In this document: positions 25,992 to 34,790 of the stretch, in pieces
How positions within the stretch are numbered: the stretch's first letter is position 1
Layout of the letters: every line of letters starts with the position of its first letter
NCBI GenBank assembly: GCA_044225825.1
Contig: JBGAIB010000009.1
Span: forward strand, 84,263-148,262
Source of the DNA: Bog-950 sp044225825
GTDB lineage: Bacteria > Bacteroidota > Bacteroidia > Chitinophagales > LD1
Direction: 5' to 3'
DNA length: 64,000 nucleotides
Translations under genes and position numbers: made by a program
Notes under the pieces: generated by a model
Database searches by the model: none
What the model saw: only the letters and a program-made list of their open reading frames with translations
What the model was told of the DNA's origin: nothing

Positions 25992-27220
25992 TACTTTTTA
26001 AACTGGTGCGCAAATGAATAAGCGAAGCTGAACCCCACAAAAGGATCCAATTGTGTAAAGCTACCGCCTTTCTTTTCAAAGATCTTATCGTTACGGCTTT
26101 GGAACACGCGGCCCTCAAAACGGATAAGCGCGTTGGCAAAAGGAATAACATCCACGTTCAGCGAGTAGCCAAAGGTTTGAAAACCGTTAGGTGTACCGGT
26201 GGCAATGATGGTTCCGTTCTTATCGCTGTAGTATTCCAGGCGGGCGGCCAGGGCCAGTTTTTCGATTGGCGCTACACGGGCAATGAGCACGGGTGAGTAC
26301 CATACATTATAGTTGCTGCTGCCTTTAGCCTGTTGTTCGGCACCAATATCGAAACCTAGGGTTAAACCGAATACGCTTACCGGATTATAAATGGCGTAAA
26401 AGTTATGGAAGTAGCGCATCTGCCTTACGCTATCGGGTTTATCAGTACCAATGAAGGAAGAGGAGTTGAGCAACAGTTTACCTGCTATGTTGCCTTGCAC
26501 CTGCCAGCCAAAAGAGGGTAGCGAACTGGCGCCTACGCGCTGTATGCGCTGCCAGCCGTTCAATACCAATGCACTTGCCAAAAAGTTGCCGTTATCGGAG
26601 GTGTATGTAAGTTTTACACCACTTTCGTAATAAGGTGAATTGTCGGCCAAGATGCTGCGGGTAAGGTTCCAGCAATCTTTACTTACGGCACTTTCGAAAC
26701 CGATGTGCGATGCAAATACACCGGCATCTAACCAAAGTTGTTTTTTCTTGAGCAGATTAATACCGGCATTGGCCTCGTACAGGTTTTTTAGTACGCCCGG
26801 CTCGGCAGCCAGGTTGGCGTTGGCATACGTGCCCGCCATTATTGCAATGTTTGCCCGCAGACGTTGCGCGCTATAATTCAGTTTTACGTAAGCATGGTTG
26901 ATGTTTACCTCGTTGTGGCGGTTATGACTGTAAATAAAGGAGGGTCGGTTACCACTTTGCGGCTGGTTGATATCGAACATGTAGTAGGCCTCTACATAAC
27001 CACTTAACTCTAGCTGTCCTTTCCAGGGTTTAGCTTTTTCGGCTTTCAGGCTATCGTCGACAGTGGTTACTACAGTGTTTTCGGCTTTGATAGAATCGAG
27101 CACCTGCTTGCGTATTTCTTTAATCAGCGCTTCGCGCTCGGCGGGTGATAAGGTTTGTTGTGCATGCAGGCTACCCAAACAGGTAAGAACGATATAAAAA
27201 ATTAATAAAAAGCGTTTCAT
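25991..27220 (-). CDS. Outer-membrane beta-barrel porin of the kdp operon
   Basis: A 409-residue protein with a signal peptide (cleaved after CLGSLHA), a short charged helix (EREALIKEIRKQVLDSIK), then alternating amphipathic beta-strands from ~70 ending in FVGFSFAYSFAHQF, an aromatic-terminated final strand as in outer-membrane barrels. It fits the Bacteroidota porin/BBP2-like group. Its position between kdpC and kdpD suggests it lets potassium or an accompanying ion across the outer membrane, which the inner-membrane pump needs under starvation. This function is inferred from gene order only. Confidence 0.82.
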   Translation of the reverse strand: MKRFLLIFYIVLTCLGSLHAQQTLSPAEREALIKEIRKQVLDSIKAENTVVTTVDDSLKAEKAKPWKGQLELSGYVEAYYMFDINQPQSGNRPSFIYSHNRHNEVNINHAYVKLNYSAQRLRANIAIMAGTYANANLAAEPGVLKNLYEANAGINLLKKKQLWLDAGVFASHIGFESAVSKDCWNLTRSILADNSPYYESGVKLTYTSDNGNFLASALVLNGWQRIQRVGASSLPSFGWQVQGNIAGKLLLNSSSFIGTDKPDSVRQMRYFHNFYAIYNPVSVFGLTLGFDIGAEQQAKGSSNYNVWYSPVLIARVAPIEKLALAARLEYYSDKNGTIIATGTPNGFQTFGYSLNVDVIPFANALIRFEGRVFQSRNDKIFEKKGGSFTQLDPFVGFSFAYSFAHQFKK

Positions 27221-27228
27221 GTTTAGGG

Positions 27229-27786
27229 CTATTTCAGGTTATCTAAGTCAATATTAAGTTTTAAAACATTTATTTTTTGCGGCCCAAGCAATGGCTTTTG
27301 CGTGTGGCGTGTTACTAATTCAGCCAGCCTTGATTTGTTGATATGGCGAACAGCCGCAATACGGTCTAGTTGTATGGAGGCGGCTGCCGGAGATATATCG
27401 GGGTCTAATCCACTACCGGATGCCGTTACCATTTCGGAGGGTATATCGGATTTTTTTGCCGTAGGATTATGCGCCAGGAACGTATCAATGCGGTCCTGCA
27501 CCTGTGCCAGATAATCGGGGTTGGAAGGTGCCTTGTTACTACCACCCGAACCAGCCGCATTATAATCTACAGCAGATGGACGAGACCAGAAATACTTATC
27601 ATCGGTAAATTTTTGACCCACCAGGCTAAAGCCTGCTGTGTGACCATTTACCTGTATGGTTTGGCCTTTGCCATGATTAGGAGCAACCGCCAGGGCTGTT
27701 ACCCATACTGCCAGGGTGTAAAAGCCGGAGAAGAACAGGATGCACACCAGCGTTAAGCGAAGGGCAGGAAAAATATTGGATTTCAT
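27229..27786 (-). CDS. kdpC: Potassium-transporting ATPase subunit C
   Basis: A 185-residue protein with one N-terminal TM helix (~8-30). The periplasmic domain includes FTDDKYFWSRPSAVDYNA, NPDYLAQVQDRID, and SGSGLDPDISPAAASIQLDR, all hallmarks of KdpC. KdpC stabilises the KdpA-KdpB complex. Length is normal. It lies 11 bp after kdpB and 8 bp before the porin gene. Confidence 0.97.
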   Translation of the reverse strand: MKSNIFPALRLTLVCILFFSGFYTLAVWVTALAVAPNHGKGQTIQVNGHTAGFSLVGQKFTDDKYFWSRPSAVDYNAAGSGGSNKAPSNPDYLAQVQDRIDTFLAHNPTAKKSDIPSEMVTASGSGLDPDISPAAASIQLDRIAAVRHINKSRLAELVTRHTQKPLLGPQKINVLKLNIDLDNLK

Positions 27787-27797
27787 ATTAGTTAAGT

Positions 27798-29843
27798 TTA
27801 GAGCATTAAGGAAATTACCAGGTCGATTAATTTGATGCCTATAAAAGGTACCACAATACCGCCAATACCGTAAATAAACAGGTTGCGGCGCAGCAAAGCG
27901 CCGGCTCCAATTGGTTTGTAAGCAACACCACGCAAGGCCAGCGGAATAAGCGCCGGGATGATAAGCGCGTTGAAGATGACAGCCGACAGTATGGCGCTCT
28001 CGGGCGAGTGCAACTTCATGATATTTAAGCCCTGTAAAGCGGGGATAGAAGTAATGAAGAGTGCAGGTACGATGGCAAAATACTTGGCTACGTCGTTGGC
28101 AATGGAGAAGGTGGTAAGTGTGCCGCGTGTCATCAGCAATTGTTTGCCTATCTCTACTATTTCAATCAGCTTGGTAGGGTCGTTATCGAGGTCCACCATG
28201 TTGCCCGCTTCTTTAGCGGCTTGTGTACCACTGTTCATGGCAACACCTACATCGGCTTGTGCCAATGCGGGGGCGTCGTTGGTGCCATCGCCCATCATGG
28301 CTACTAACTTACCGGAGCCCTGTTCCTTGCGGATGTAGTTCATTTTGTCTTCGGGCTTTGCTTCGGCAATAAAATCATCTACACCGGCTTTTTCGGCAAT
28401 GTATTTTGCAGTGAGCAGGTTATCGCCGGTAACCATTACGGTTTTTACACCCATTTTGCGGAGGCGTTCAAAGCGCTCCTGTATGGCAGGTTTAATGATA
28501 TCCTGCAATTCGATAACACCTACAACTTTTTCGTTGAGCGAAACCACCAGCGGCGTACCACCATTGGAAGAAATTGTTTTTACGCGTTGTGCTGTTTCTT
28601 CGGGAAAAGAATAGCCTGCCGTAGTTGTAATGCGTTTAATTGCATCGAAAGCGCCTTTGCGGATGCGTTGACCGTTGGGTAAGTCGATACCGCTGGTGCG
28701 CGTTTCGGCGGTGAATTTAATAAGTGTGCCACCTTCGATAGAAAGATTGCGCCCATCGTTAGCCGCTAACTCTACAATTGATTTTCCCTCGGGGGTGTCA
28801 TCGGCCAGGGAGCTGAGTGCACATATTTTTACAAACTCCTGCTGATTGAAACCATCGGCGGCATAAAAGCTAGTTGCCTTTCGGTTACCGATGGTGATAG
28901 TGCCGGTTTTATCCAACAACAACACATCAATATCGCCTGCAGTTTCCACTGCTTTACCCGATTTGGTGATTACGTTGGCACGTAAGGCACGATCCATACC
29001 TGCAATGCCGATGGCAGAGAGCAGGCCACCAATAGTAGTTGGTATAAGGCATACAAATAAGGATATAAAAGCCGCTACGGTAATTGGCGTATTGGCATAT
29101 AAAGCAAACGGATAAAGCGTAACGCACACGATAACGAACACCAGTGTAAAACCTGCCAGCAAAATAGTAAGTGCAATTTCGTTCGGTGTTTTTTGGCGGC
29201 TGGCACCTTCTACCAGGGCTATCATTTTATCGAGAAAGCTTTCGCCGGGAGAAGTGGTTACTTCCACTTTAATGCGGTCGCTTAGCACTTTGGTGCCACC
29301 GGTTACGGAACTTTTATCACCTCCGGCTTCACGGATTACAGGAGCGCTTTCGCCGGTAATGGCGCTTTCGTCGATGGTGGCCAGTCCTTCTATGATCTCA
29401 CCATCGGTAGGAATAATGTCGCCGCTTTCGCAGATGAAGATGTCGCCTTTTTTTAACTGCGATGAAAGGCAAACTTCGGTTAACACCTCAAAACCGGTTA
29501 CGCGGCTTAATACCACTTTTGCTTTGGTTTCCTCGCGGGTTTTGCGGAGGCTTTCGGCCTGGGCTTTGCCACGTGCTTCGGCGATTGCTTCGGCAAAGTT
29601 GGCAAACAACAGAGTAAGCAACAGGATGATGAAAACGGTGAGGTTATAGAAAAGCGAGCCCTGCGTTTTATCGCCGCTGATGGCGGTATAGATAGTTACT
29701 GCCAGCATAATGACGGTTCCGATTTCCACGGTAAACATGACCGGATTGCGGAACATTATTTTGGGATTGAGTTTAACAAAGGCATGTTTCAGCGCTTCGT
29801 TTACCAGTTCCCGTTGAAAGAGAGATGTATTTGGGTTTTTCAT
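27798..29843 (-). CDS. kdpB: Potassium-transporting P-type ATPase subunit B
   Basis: A protein of 681 residues from ATG 29843 (MKNPNTSLFQRE); a frame extension of nine codons upstream is unlikely. It is the P-type ATPase catalytic subunit that powers K+ uptake. Phosphorylated Asp311 lies in DKTGTIT, the actuator TGES-type loop is ITGESAPV, and the hinge region is MVTGDNLLTA and GDGTNDAPAL. The TM pattern is that of KdpB. It follows kdpA after 35 bp. Confidence 0.98.
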   Translation of the reverse strand: MKNPNTSLFQRELVNEALKHAFVKLNPKIMFRNPVMFTVEIGTVIMLAVTIYTAISGDKTQGSLFYNLTVFIILLLTLLFANFAEAIAEARGKAQAESLRKTREETKAKVVLSRVTGFEVLTEVCLSSQLKKGDIFICESGDIIPTDGEIIEGLATIDESAITGESAPVIREAGGDKSSVTGGTKVLSDRIKVEVTTSPGESFLDKMIALVEGASRQKTPNEIALTILLAGFTLVFVIVCVTLYPFALYANTPITVAAFISLFVCLIPTTIGGLLSAIGIAGMDRALRANVITKSGKAVETAGDIDVLLLDKTGTITIGNRKATSFYAADGFNQQEFVKICALSSLADDTPEGKSIVELAANDGRNLSIEGGTLIKFTAETRTSGIDLPNGQRIRKGAFDAIKRITTTAGYSFPEETAQRVKTISSNGGTPLVVSLNEKVVGVIELQDIIKPAIQERFERLRKMGVKTVMVTGDNLLTAKYIAEKAGVDDFIAEAKPEDKMNYIRKEQGSGKLVAMMGDGTNDAPALAQADVGVAMNSGTQAAKEAGNMVDLDNDPTKLIEIVEIGKQLLMTRGTLTTFSIANDVAKYFAIVPALFITSIPALQGLNIMKLHSPESAILSAVIFNALIIPALIPLALRGVAYKPIGAGALLRRNLFIYGIGGIVVPFIGIKLIDLVISLML

Positions 29844-29878
29844 TATCAGATTTTTTAATGCCTTAGGCAATACAAGTA

Positions 29879-31597
29879 TTACATGCTAAAATGTTCGGCA
29901 ATGGGGCCAAGCGCCAGCGCCGGGAAATACAGTAAGGCGGTAACAATTATTATAACCGCAATTACCATAGCACCAAAGGTTAGGGTGTCGGTCTTTAAGG
30001 TGCCGGCACTTTCGGGTATATACTTTTTACCGGCCATGAGTCCGCCGATGGCTACCGGGCCGATAATAGGTAGGTAACGACCGAGTATGAGTACAAAGCC
30101 GGTAGTGATATTCCAGAACGGGTTGTTATCGCCAAGGCCTTCAAAACCACTACCATTATTGGCGTTAGAAGAAGTGAATTCGTACAGCATTTCGGAGAAG
30201 CCGTGATAGCCGGGATTGTTTAACCAACCGGTAGCATTGCCGTTAAACCACCAGCCCATTGGCGAGTTGTGGGCAGCCAGGTAGGCAGCCAATGCCGTGC
30301 CACCCAAAATGAGCAGCGGTGAGAGCAGCGAAACCAGCACGGCGATCTTCATTTCGCGTGCTTCAATTTTCTTCCCTAAAAATTCGGGGGTACGGCCTAC
30401 CATCAGGCCTGATATGAATACGGCAATTATTACGAAGATGAAAAAGTTGAGCAGCCCTACGCCTACACCGCCGTAAAAGCTATTGACCATCATGGCCAGC
30501 AGTTCGTTCATACCCGATAACGGCATGCTGCTATCGTGCATAGAGTTTACCGAGCCGGTTGAAATTACGGTGGTTGCGATGCTCCAGTAACCGGATGCGG
30601 CAGCGCCGAAACGCACTTCTTTGCCTTCCATAGCGCCGGTGCTTTGATCAACGCCCATACTGCTGATAGCAGGGTTGCCGTGCATTTCGAGCATGATGTT
30701 AGGTATGGCCAGCAGCAGGAAGCCGAAGGTCATAACACCAAAAATCATCCAGGCCAGTTTGCGGCGATTGAGATAAAAGCCCAGTGCAAATACCATGGCA
30801 AATGGTATCAGCATTTGCGCCACCATCTCGGTAAAGTTGGTGATGTAGTTGGGGCTTTCGAGCGGGTGGGCTGAGTTGGCACCAAAAAATCCGCCACCGT
30901 TGGTGCCGATATGTTTAATAGCTACAAACGGCGCTACCGGACCGCGCGATACCTGCACCGTATCGCCCTGCAGGGTAACGATGGTTTCTTTGCCTTCGAA
31001 AGTTACCGGCGAGCCGTTCAACAACAATACAACAGCCACTATAAATGATAAGGGCAGCAGGATGCGTGTAAGCGACTTCATAAAGTAATCGTAGAAGTTG
31101 CCGAGTTTATCGGTAGTGCGGGCGCGTAAGGCGTTAAACAGTACGGCCAATGCTGCCATACCTGTAGCGGCCGAAACAAACTGAAAGAACATAAGCACGA
31201 ATACCTGGGTAAAGTAGCTTACACCGGTTTCGCCGCTATAGTGCTGCAGGTTGCAGTTGATAATAAAGCTGATGACGGTATTAAAGGCCAGGTCGGGCGA
31301 CATGGACGGGTTGCCGTCGGGATTGAGGGGCAAGGAGCCCTGAAACAATAGCACAACAAAGCCATAAAGAAACCAAACGGCATTGATGGTTAAGAGCGCC
31401 ACCATGTGCTGTTTCCAGTTCATTTCCTTAGTGGGATCAATACCACTTAATTTATAGAACAGGTTTTCGAGTGGTTTGAGAAAGTCGAGTGGCGTTTTTT
31501 CGCCCGCATATACACGGGCAATGTACTTGCCCAAAGGGATGGCTAACACCAGGGTTACCAGGAACATGAGTGCTACGCCGAGTATTTCTGTATTCAT
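29879..31597 (-). CDS. kdpA: Potassium-transporting ATPase subunit A
   Basis: A protein of 572 residues from ATG 31597 (MNTEILGVALMF). It is the K+-selective channel-like subunit with four selectivity-loop regions, seen for example as TNGGGFFGANSAHP and NNGSGFEGLG. About ten TM helices. Lengths and motifs match KdpA throughout. It follows kdpF after 29 bp. Confidence 0.98.
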   Translation of the reverse strand: MNTEILGVALMFLVTLVLAIPLGKYIARVYAGEKTPLDFLKPLENLFYKLSGIDPTKEMNWKQHMVALLTINAVWFLYGFVVLLFQGSLPLNPDGNPSMSPDLAFNTVISFIINCNLQHYSGETGVSYFTQVFVLMFFQFVSAATGMAALAVLFNALRARTTDKLGNFYDYFMKSLTRILLPLSFIVAVVLLLNGSPVTFEGKETIVTLQGDTVQVSRGPVAPFVAIKHIGTNGGGFFGANSAHPLESPNYITNFTEMVAQMLIPFAMVFALGFYLNRRKLAWMIFGVMTFGFLLLAIPNIMLEMHGNPAISSMGVDQSTGAMEGKEVRFGAAASGYWSIATTVISTGSVNSMHDSSMPLSGMNELLAMMVNSFYGGVGVGLLNFFIFVIIAVFISGLMVGRTPEFLGKKIEAREMKIAVLVSLLSPLLILGGTALAAYLAAHNSPMGWWFNGNATGWLNNPGYHGFSEMLYEFTSSNANNGSGFEGLGDNNPFWNITTGFVLILGRYLPIIGPVAIGGLMAGKKYIPESAGTLKTDTLTFGAMVIAVIIIVTALLYFPALALGPIAEHFSM

Positions 31598-31626
31598 ATA
31601 CAAGTAGTTTGAAAGGAGATTAGCGG

Positions 31627-31707
31627 TTAAAATTTTTCAGGTTTCAGCAACACATAAATCAGGTAAACGAAAACCAATAAGGAGACGATAAAGAGTGCGA
31701 GCATCAT
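31627..31707 (-). CDS. kdpF: KdpF small subunit (26 aa)
   Basis: A 26-residue peptide, MMLALFIVSLLVFVYLIYVL followed by LKPEKF. It is a single TM helix with the Pro-Glu-x-Phe end typical of KdpF, the small stabilising subunit. It sits directly before kdpA and 4 bp after the 27-aa membrane peptide. Either of two adjacent ATG codons could start it. Confidence 0.88.
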   Translation of the reverse strand: MMLALFIVSLLVFVYLIYVLLKPEKF

Positions 31708-31711
31708 AGGA

Positions 31712-31795
31712 TTAGATTTTATCGAACAAGTCGATGGTTTTGAAAAAGAGGCCGAAGCATAAAAGGCCGGCGGCGAATAAAATGGCGGTTAACAT
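31712..31795 (-). CDS. 27-residue membrane peptide upstream of kdpF
   Basis: Reads MLTAILFAAGLLCFGLFFKT followed by IDLFDKI, a single TM helix plus an amphipathic tail. Length, spacing (4 bp before kdpF, 21 bp after the 124-aa gene) and the clean frame suggest a real gene. I recall similar tiny peptides at this position in other Bacteroidota kdp operons but cannot name a family. It could be an extra accessory subunit of the Kdp pump. Confidence 0.65.
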   Translation of the reverse strand: MLTAILFAAGLLCFGLFFKTIDLFDKI

Positions 31796-31816
31796 AGTTG
31801 TAGGGTGTTTTTTATA

Positions 31817-32191
31817 TTACGTGTGAGAGGCATATATCTGGCGGCAATATTCTTTTTCGAAAAAGGCGAGAAACTTATTGCGGGCCTGCTGCGATGCAGA
31901 AAAGGAGGCTTCCAGCAAATGGCTGACACCATACACAAAAATGTTTTCGATGGCCAGGCGGGAGAGGTTAGTGCCCTGTTGCATAATGGTATGCGCTACC
32001 CTGTAGCAGTGCTCTATCTCCAGTTCGTTGTTTGTAAGCAACTGGGCACGGGTGTACTGCGTTAGGTTATTTACCGCCGTAAAAAGTTCTTTTACCGGAG
32101 AAGCCGGTTTACCCTGCATAGTAATTGCCGGAAATTCGCTGCGGATGATCTGCAGGGCGTTGATGCCGGAGTTTAATCTGTCGGTTTCCAT
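31817..32191 (-). CDS. Unknown 124-residue protein, first gene of the kdp operon
   Basis: An all-helical soluble protein (METDRLNSGINALQIIRSEF, then LSRLAIENIFVYGVSHLLEA, then FFEKEYCRQIYASHT). No signal peptide or membrane segment. I do not recognise a family with a known function. It is the first gene after the predicted sigma-54 promoter and is followed by the 27-aa peptide and kdpFABC, so it is probably a Kdp-specific accessory or regulatory factor. Confidence 0.75.
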   Translation of the reverse strand: METDRLNSGINALQIIRSEFPAITMQGKPASPVKELFTAVNNLTQYTRAQLLTNNELEIEHCYRVAHTIMQQGTNLSRLAIENIFVYGVSHLLEASFSASQQARNKFLAFFEKEYCRQIYASHT

Positions 32192-32214
32192 ACAAATGGC
32201 TTTGGCACAGGTTA

Positions 32215-32230
32215 AACAAAGGAGGTGCCT
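32215..32230 (-). promoter_or_regulatory. Candidate sigma-54 (-24/-12) promoter of the kdp operon
   Basis: On the minus strand AGGCACC-TCCT-TTGTT matches the consensus TGGCACG-N4-TTGCW at GGCAC and TTG with exact spacing; mismatches are the first T, the G after GGCAC and the C after TTG. The predicted transcription start is near 32205, about 14 bp before the ATG of the first operon gene. An NtrC-type activator is encoded immediately upstream. Confidence 0.55.
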
Positions 32231-32329
32231 GCCGGTGGTCCGAATAAGGGAATGAGGCTATTTAATTGATTATCAGTATTTAATTAATTAATGAAGTAGG
32301 GCAGGTTACGACACAAGAACACTTACACC

Positions 32330-32365
32330 CTCTCAAAATGAGAGAGTGATCTTATCAAAATGATA
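32330..32365. promoter_or_regulatory. Tandem palindromes, likely activator binding sites upstream of kdp
   Basis: CTCTCA-AAA-TGAGAG (32330-32344) and TATCA-AAA-TGATA (32353-32365) are perfect inverted repeats sharing the core TCAAAATGA. Their centres (32337, 32359) are 22 bp apart, close to two helical turns, placing both on the same DNA face. They lie 132 and 154 bp upstream of the predicted sigma-54 start, the usual enhancer distance. Confidence 0.65.
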
Positions 32366-32368
32366 GGC

Positions 32369-33700
32369 TTAAAGTTTGTATTCCTCTATTTTACGATAGA
32401 GGGTGGCAGCCCCGATGCCTAACAGTTTGGCTGCTTCGGTTTTGTTGCCGCCGGTGTAATTGAGCACACGCTGGATGTGCAGCTTTTCCATATGGCTAAG
32501 AGAAAAGGCATTGGATTCGCCGGTAGCATGGTTTTGCTGAAAATCGAAAGGGAGATCCCCGAGGGTGAGTTGATTGCTATTGCAAAGAATAACGGCCCGT
32601 TCTAATATGTTTTTTAGTTCGCGGATGTTGCCCTTCCAGTTGTGTTGTTTCAATGCTTCGATAAAGTCATCGCTGATGGTATCGACGCGCTTGTTGGTTT
32701 TAAGTGCCGATTGCTGCATAAAGAATTTTGCCAGCAGCGGAATATCCTTTGCGCGCTCGTTGAGCGAAGGCAGCGGTATCTGGAAAACAGAAAGGCGATA
32801 GTAGAGATCGAGCCGGAAGTGGCCGGTTTCGCATTCCTGCAACAGGTTGCGGTTAGTGGCGGCTATAATGCGTACATCGGCTTTTTGTGTTTTAGTATCG
32901 CCCAGCTTTATGTACTCGCCGTTTTCGAGCACGCGCAGTAATTTGGTTTGTAATTCAAGGCTCATTTCGCCAATCTCATCCAGAAACAGGGTACCGCCAT
33001 TGGCCTCTTCCAGCAAGCCTTTTTTATCGCGGTTGGCACCGGTAAAGGCGCCGGCCTTATAGCCAAACAATTCGCTCTCCAGTATTTCCTTGCCAAAAGC
33101 TGCGCAGTTAAGCGCTACAAAGCTTTTAGACTTACGGGAACCGGCCTGGTGAATGGCCTGGGCAAAAACCTCTTTACCTGTACCCGTTTCACCGGTGATC
33201 AATACGGTGGTATCGGTGGCGGCCACTTTGCGTGCTAAATCAATCGCGCGCTGCAATGCGGGGCTTTCGCCGATGATTTTTTCGAAGCCTATTTTTTGCT
33301 GCACCAGGTTTTCCAACTCATGTACCCGTTTTTGGAGGGCTACTTTTTCGAGCGCTTTATTTACCAGCGGGATAATGCGGTTGTTGTCGTCGCCTTTTGT
33401 GATATAGTCGAACGCGCCGCCTTTGATAGCGGTAACCCCATCGGGTATGTTACCATAGGCGGTTAACAGGATTATTTCGCAAAGCGGAGATTTGGCTTTT
33501 AGTTCTTTTACCAGTTCAACACCATTGGCGTCGGGCAGCTTTACATCGCAAATTATTACGTCGATGTCGGCGGGTTCCAATTTTTTTAAACCGGCTTTGG
33601 CGGTGCCTGCTTCCACTACCTCAAATCCTTCGAGGCTTAGAATGCGGGCGAGTAGTCCGCGCAGTTTTTCTTCATCGTCTATTATCAGCAGCTTGCTCAC
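32369..33700 (-). CDS. NtrC-type sigma-54-dependent response regulator
   Basis: A 443-residue protein with three parts. A receiver domain (1-120) carries phospho-acceptor Asp52 (ICDVKLP). An AAA+ sigma-54 activation domain (~140-370) has Walker A GETGTGKE, the GAFTGA loop for sigma-54 contact and Walker B GGTLFLDEIGE. A Fis-type helix-turn-helix closes it (GNKTEAAKLLGIGAATLYRK). Intact motifs mean it should activate sigma-54 promoters. It lies immediately upstream of the kdp operon and the candidate enhancer palindromes, and takes the place usually held by KdpE, which is an OmpR-type regulator. The partner kinase is probably at 23177-24853. Confidence 0.95.
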   Translation of the reverse strand: MSKLLIIDDEEKLRGLLARILSLEGFEVVEAGTAKAGLKKLEPADIDVIICDVKLPDANGVELVKELKAKSPLCEIILLTAYGNIPDGVTAIKGGAFDYITKGDDNNRIIPLVNKALEKVALQKRVHELENLVQQKIGFEKIIGESPALQRAIDLARKVAATDTTVLITGETGTGKEVFAQAIHQAGSRKSKSFVALNCAAFGKEILESELFGYKAGAFTGANRDKKGLLEEANGGTLFLDEIGEMSLELQTKLLRVLENGEYIKLGDTKTQKADVRIIAATNRNLLQECETGHFRLDLYYRLSVFQIPLPSLNERAKDIPLLAKFFMQQSALKTNKRVDTISDDFIEALKQHNWKGNIRELKNILERAVILCNSNQLTLGDLPFDFQQNHATGESNAFSLSHMEKLHIQRVLNYTGGNKTEAAKLLGIGAATLYRKIEEYKL

Positions 33701-33749
33701 GTAGGGGGGCTTAATGCCGGCAAAAGTAGGAAAGCCTTATTATGTAATG

Positions 33750-33789
33750 CTATGAAAATAAAAAACCACCTCTTGCGGAGGTGGTTTTT
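33750..33789 (-). terminator. Rho-independent terminator (bidirectional-looking)
   Basis: Perfect 12-bp stem AAAAACCACCTC/GAGGTGGTTTTT around a TTGCG loop (33761-33789). On the minus strand a T-rich tail follows (33750-33765). It ends the ECF sigma gene at 33827. Confidence 0.9.
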
Positions 33790-33826
33790 ACAACGATTAT
33801 GATTGAACCAACTATTAAACAAATTA

Positions 33827-34408
33827 TTAACGCACAGCCAGTTTGTGCTGCTCCATTAAACGGCGCAGGTTGATAAGTGCGTAGCGCATACGGCCCAGGC
33901 AAGTGTTGAGCGGTGCTTTGGTGTACTCGCTTACTTCCTTAAAGCTGAAGTTGAAGAAGTGGCGCAGGATCACTACTTCCTTTTGTTCTTCGGGCAGCAT
34001 TTCAATTAATTCTTTCAGCTTGCCTTCAAACTTTTCCAGCTCCACATGCTCTTCGGCAGGTGTTTCGTCGAATTTCATGTATTTAAATATGTCGTCGCCA
34101 TCGCTGGTAACAATACCGGGCGTGCGTTTAACACGGCGGAAGTAATCGATACAGAGGTTGTAGGCTATACGCATAACCCAGGGGGCAAATTTGCCTTCTT
34201 CGTTGTACTTACCACTGCGCAGGGTGTCGATGGCTTTAATGAACGTTTCCTGGAAGATGTCTTCAGCCAGGTACTGGTCCTTAACCATGCAGTAGATGGA
34301 GGTGTAAACTTTTTCCTTGTGACGGGCAATCAGTCTTTCAAGGGCAAGTTCGTTGCCTTGCAGGTAACTGTTTACAAGTTCCTGGTCGCTCATGAGTGGT
34401 GTACGCAT
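33827..34408 (-). CDS. ECF-type RNA polymerase sigma factor (SigW/RpoE-like)
   Basis: A 193-residue protein. Region 2 reads YLAEDIFQETFIKAIDTL and WVMRIAYNLCIDYFRRVKR; region 4 reads LPEEQKEVVILRHFFNFSF with a C-terminal HTH (APLNTCLGRMRYALINLRR). ATG 34393 (MSDQELV) is an alternative start. No anti-sigma gene is adjacent, so activity may be set by expression. This group is often the house-like ECF factor of Bacteroidota. Confidence 0.9.
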   Translation of the reverse strand: MRTPLMSDQELVNSYLQGNELALERLIARHKEKVYTSIYCMVKDQYLAEDIFQETFIKAIDTLRSGKYNEEGKFAPWVMRIAYNLCIDYFRRVKRTPGIVTSDGDDIFKYMKFDETPAEEHVELEKFEGKLKELIEMLPEEQKEVVILRHFFNFSFKEVSEYTKAPLNTCLGRMRYALINLRRLMEQHKLAVR

Positions 34409-34790
34409 AACCTTACGTTTTTAGGTGGTTAACGAAATGAAAGGTAGATGCTGTTCTCGATAAGCGATTTTGTGGTTGTTGGCTTTCGCCGGTTTTAAAA
34501 AATATGTTGCCTGTTAAACCCTTGCGGGGTTTTGTTGTTATAAAAAAGCCTCGGCCCTATTACCCTATTGCGGGTAAGGCAGGCAGGGGTTATTCGTTAA
34601 ATAATCCGAAATACTTAAAAACGCACTACACAAGGGGGCTCCATAGCTAAGCCTGTGTATTCATCCGCTCTAAAATGTAAGTATAAAATAGCCCTAATAA
34701 TTATTTTTGCGTGCTGCTAAAAATGAATGTAGAAGTATGTGGCTATAGTGGTTGGTTTGTTATTGTGATACCGAAGTTAAATAAAAGAAA
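34409..34790. other. Divergent intergenic region, 382 bp
   Basis: Holds the promoters for the ECF sigma gene (minus) and uvrA (plus). Two hairpins are visible: AAACCC-TTGCG-GGGTTT (34516-34532) and TTACCC/GGGTAA (about 34560-34577). No gene is supported here. Confidence 0.4.
34702..34709 (+). promoter_or_regulatory. Candidate -7 element (TATTTTTG) for uvrA
   Basis: TATTTTTG fits TAnnTTTG and lies 81 bp before the uvrA start. No TTTG at the -33 distance, so weak. Confidence 0.3.
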
